A stretch of DNA of 54,982 nt from an uncultured Planctomycetaceae bacterium (GTDB lineage: Bacteria; Planctomycetota; Planctomycetia; Planctomycetales; Planctomycetaceae), in assembly GCA_913031625.1 (NCBI GenBank), contig CAJWGB010000009.1, positions 1 through 54,982 of the forward strand. Reading direction: 5' to 3'. The notes below the pieces were generated by a model, which saw only the letters and a program-made list of their open reading frames with translations, did not search any database and was not told where the DNA came from. A program made the translations under genes and the position numbers. Below, in pieces: positions 54,167 through 54,982 of the stretch (position 1 is the first letter of the stretch; each line of letters begins with the position of its first letter).

Positions 54167-54982
54167 ATGCAGACCTCTCGTCGCAATACTCTGCGTTGTC
54201 TGGCAACTGCCGGTACGGTAGCTGCCACATCCCTCGCTCGTGAAGTGGCCAGTGCGCCGACGCAGATCATTGACACCAACGTCAGCCTGTTTCCGTGGCC
54301 GTTTCGGCGAGTACCAAACGACCTCCCCGCAGCGATGGAACATCACCTGAAGAAACTCGGTATCACGGAAGCGTGGGCCAGCACCTTTGAGGCTGTCCTG
54401 CATCGAGACATTTCAGCGGCCAATCAGCGGCTTGCGAATGCCTGTCGGAACCACCCACTGTTTCGTCCCGTCGGTGCAATCAATCCTACGCTGCCGGACT
54501 GGGAACAGGACCTGCGTACCTGTCGTGAGAAACACCAGGTGCACGCGATTCGCCTGCTGCCGGGTTACCATCGGTACGCTCTGACAGAACCATTTGTAGA
54601 ACGAGTGCTGCAATTAGCCGCGGCAGGCAACTTGCTCGTTCAGATTGCCGTCACGCTGGAAGATGTGCGAACACAGCATCCGGCGCTGCGGGCTGCCGAT
54701 GTTGAACTGAATCCACTGGCAGGCCTTGTGAACAGCGTTCCCCAGGTCCGGGTTCAGTTATTGAACCTGCGCGGCAGAGTTCCTGAAAGCCTGCAGAAAC
54801 TCGATCAGGTTTCCTTCGACACATCACGCGCTGACAGTACAGACGGCGTTCCCACTCGCATCCGTGAAACGGCACCAGACCGAGTGCTTCTGGGGACACA
54901 TGCACCTCTCCTGATCCCGGAGGCATCCCTCATCCGTCTGCACGAAAGCGGGCGTCTCGACGAATCACAACTGGAAGGTGTG
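54167..54982 (+). CDS. Tat-exported amidohydrolase-like protein, cut by window edge
   Basis: Open from ATG 54167 (GAGGG upstream) to the last base, 272 codons, no stop. Begins with a twin-arginine-type signal (QTSRRNTLRC, RR at 5-6) and a hydrophobic segment ending near ASA. It continues as an amidohydrolase-2-like fold: IIDTNVSLFPWPFRR in place of the usual DxHxH, LKKLGITEAWAST, VGAINPTLPDWEQDL and the later DRVLLGTHAPL. The usual first metal-binding His pair is not seen (DTNVS), so catalysis is doubtful. Follows the DUF1501 gene with 14 bases spacing. Confidence 0.75.
   Translation, partial: MQTSRRNTLRCLATAGTVAATSLAREVASAPTQIIDTNVSLFPWPFRRVPNDLPAAMEHHLKKLGITEAWASTFEAVLHRDISAANQRLANACRNHPLFRPVGAINPTLPDWEQDLRTCREKHQVHAIRLLPGYHRYALTEPFVERVLQLAAAGNLLVQIAVTLEDVRTQHPALRAADVELNPLAGLVNSVPQVRVQLLNLRGRVPESLQKLDQVSFDTSRADSTDGVPTRIRETAPDRVLLGTHAPLLIPEASLIRLHESGRLDESQLEGV

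Overview
The window looks like a piece of a planctomycete chromosome (class Planctomycetia, GC in the mid-fifties by eye). No rRNA or marker gene proves this. The protein repertoire points there: three secreted sulfatases, two Tat-exported DUF1501 proteins, a PPC-domain exoprotein, a 2153-residue TPR protein, a large MMPL/RND transporter, and a run of small cysteine-rich secreted proteins with CCEPAP, LPKL and CQSC repeats. Intergenic DNA is also rich in short degenerate palindromic and 'CACCACAGAG'-type repeats. I see no CRISPR array, prophage, insertion sequence, tRNA or rRNA.

Layout. 1-12.5 kb: UDP-glucuronate decarboxylase (runs off the left edge) and trxB on the minus strand; ygfZ-like and purine nucleoside phosphorylase genes overlapping by four bases; rnc with an unusual active-site change; an HtrA-type protease closed by a clear terminator; an MMPL transporter; a DUF1501 protein; and a DUF4870 membrane protein. 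12.8-19.2 kb: one giant TPR gene. 19.5-29.5 kb: a 2-keto-4-pentenoate hydratase-like enzyme, a sulfatase, a sialate-O-acetylesterase-like protein, an exported peroxiredoxin with a CxxC thioredoxin-like partner ended by a strong terminator, a His-rich membrane protein, a PPC-domain exoprotein overlapping a small membrane protein, and an exported SMP-30/gluconolactonase-like protein.

29.8-35.2 kb is the most accessory-looking part: four minus-strand genes for small cysteine- or proline-rich exported proteins, two of them followed by textbook terminators. Between them lies a broken HAD-family phosphatase gene (two frameshifts and an in-frame stop), and beside them a small secreted protein and a truncated GNAT gene. 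35.6-38.3 kb is a tight plus-strand set (sugar isomerase-like, rsmG, tsaD). 38.4-42.4 kb holds a VTC-domain protein, map, an RraA-like protein and a glycosyltransferase. 42.5-48.6 kb combines two sulfatases, an archaeal-type glucose dehydrogenase and glgC, with two tandem 150-base direct repeats between the last two. 49-55 kb has an unrecognised 466-residue protein (weakly AbiGi-like at its C-terminus), a DUF3887-alpha/beta hydrolase, a second DUF1501 protein and the start of a Tat-exported amidohydrolase.

Taken together the region mixes housekeeping genes with secreted machinery for sulfated-polysaccharide breakdown and cell-surface proteins. The best candidate for something undescribed is the cysteine-rich exported protein cluster at 29.8-34.1 kb. 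Other points worth following are the RNase III lacking a conserved metal-binding aspartate and the families of dispersed intergenic repeats. Start codons were moved from the longest open frame when a ribosome binding site or signal peptide supported it; each case is explained.
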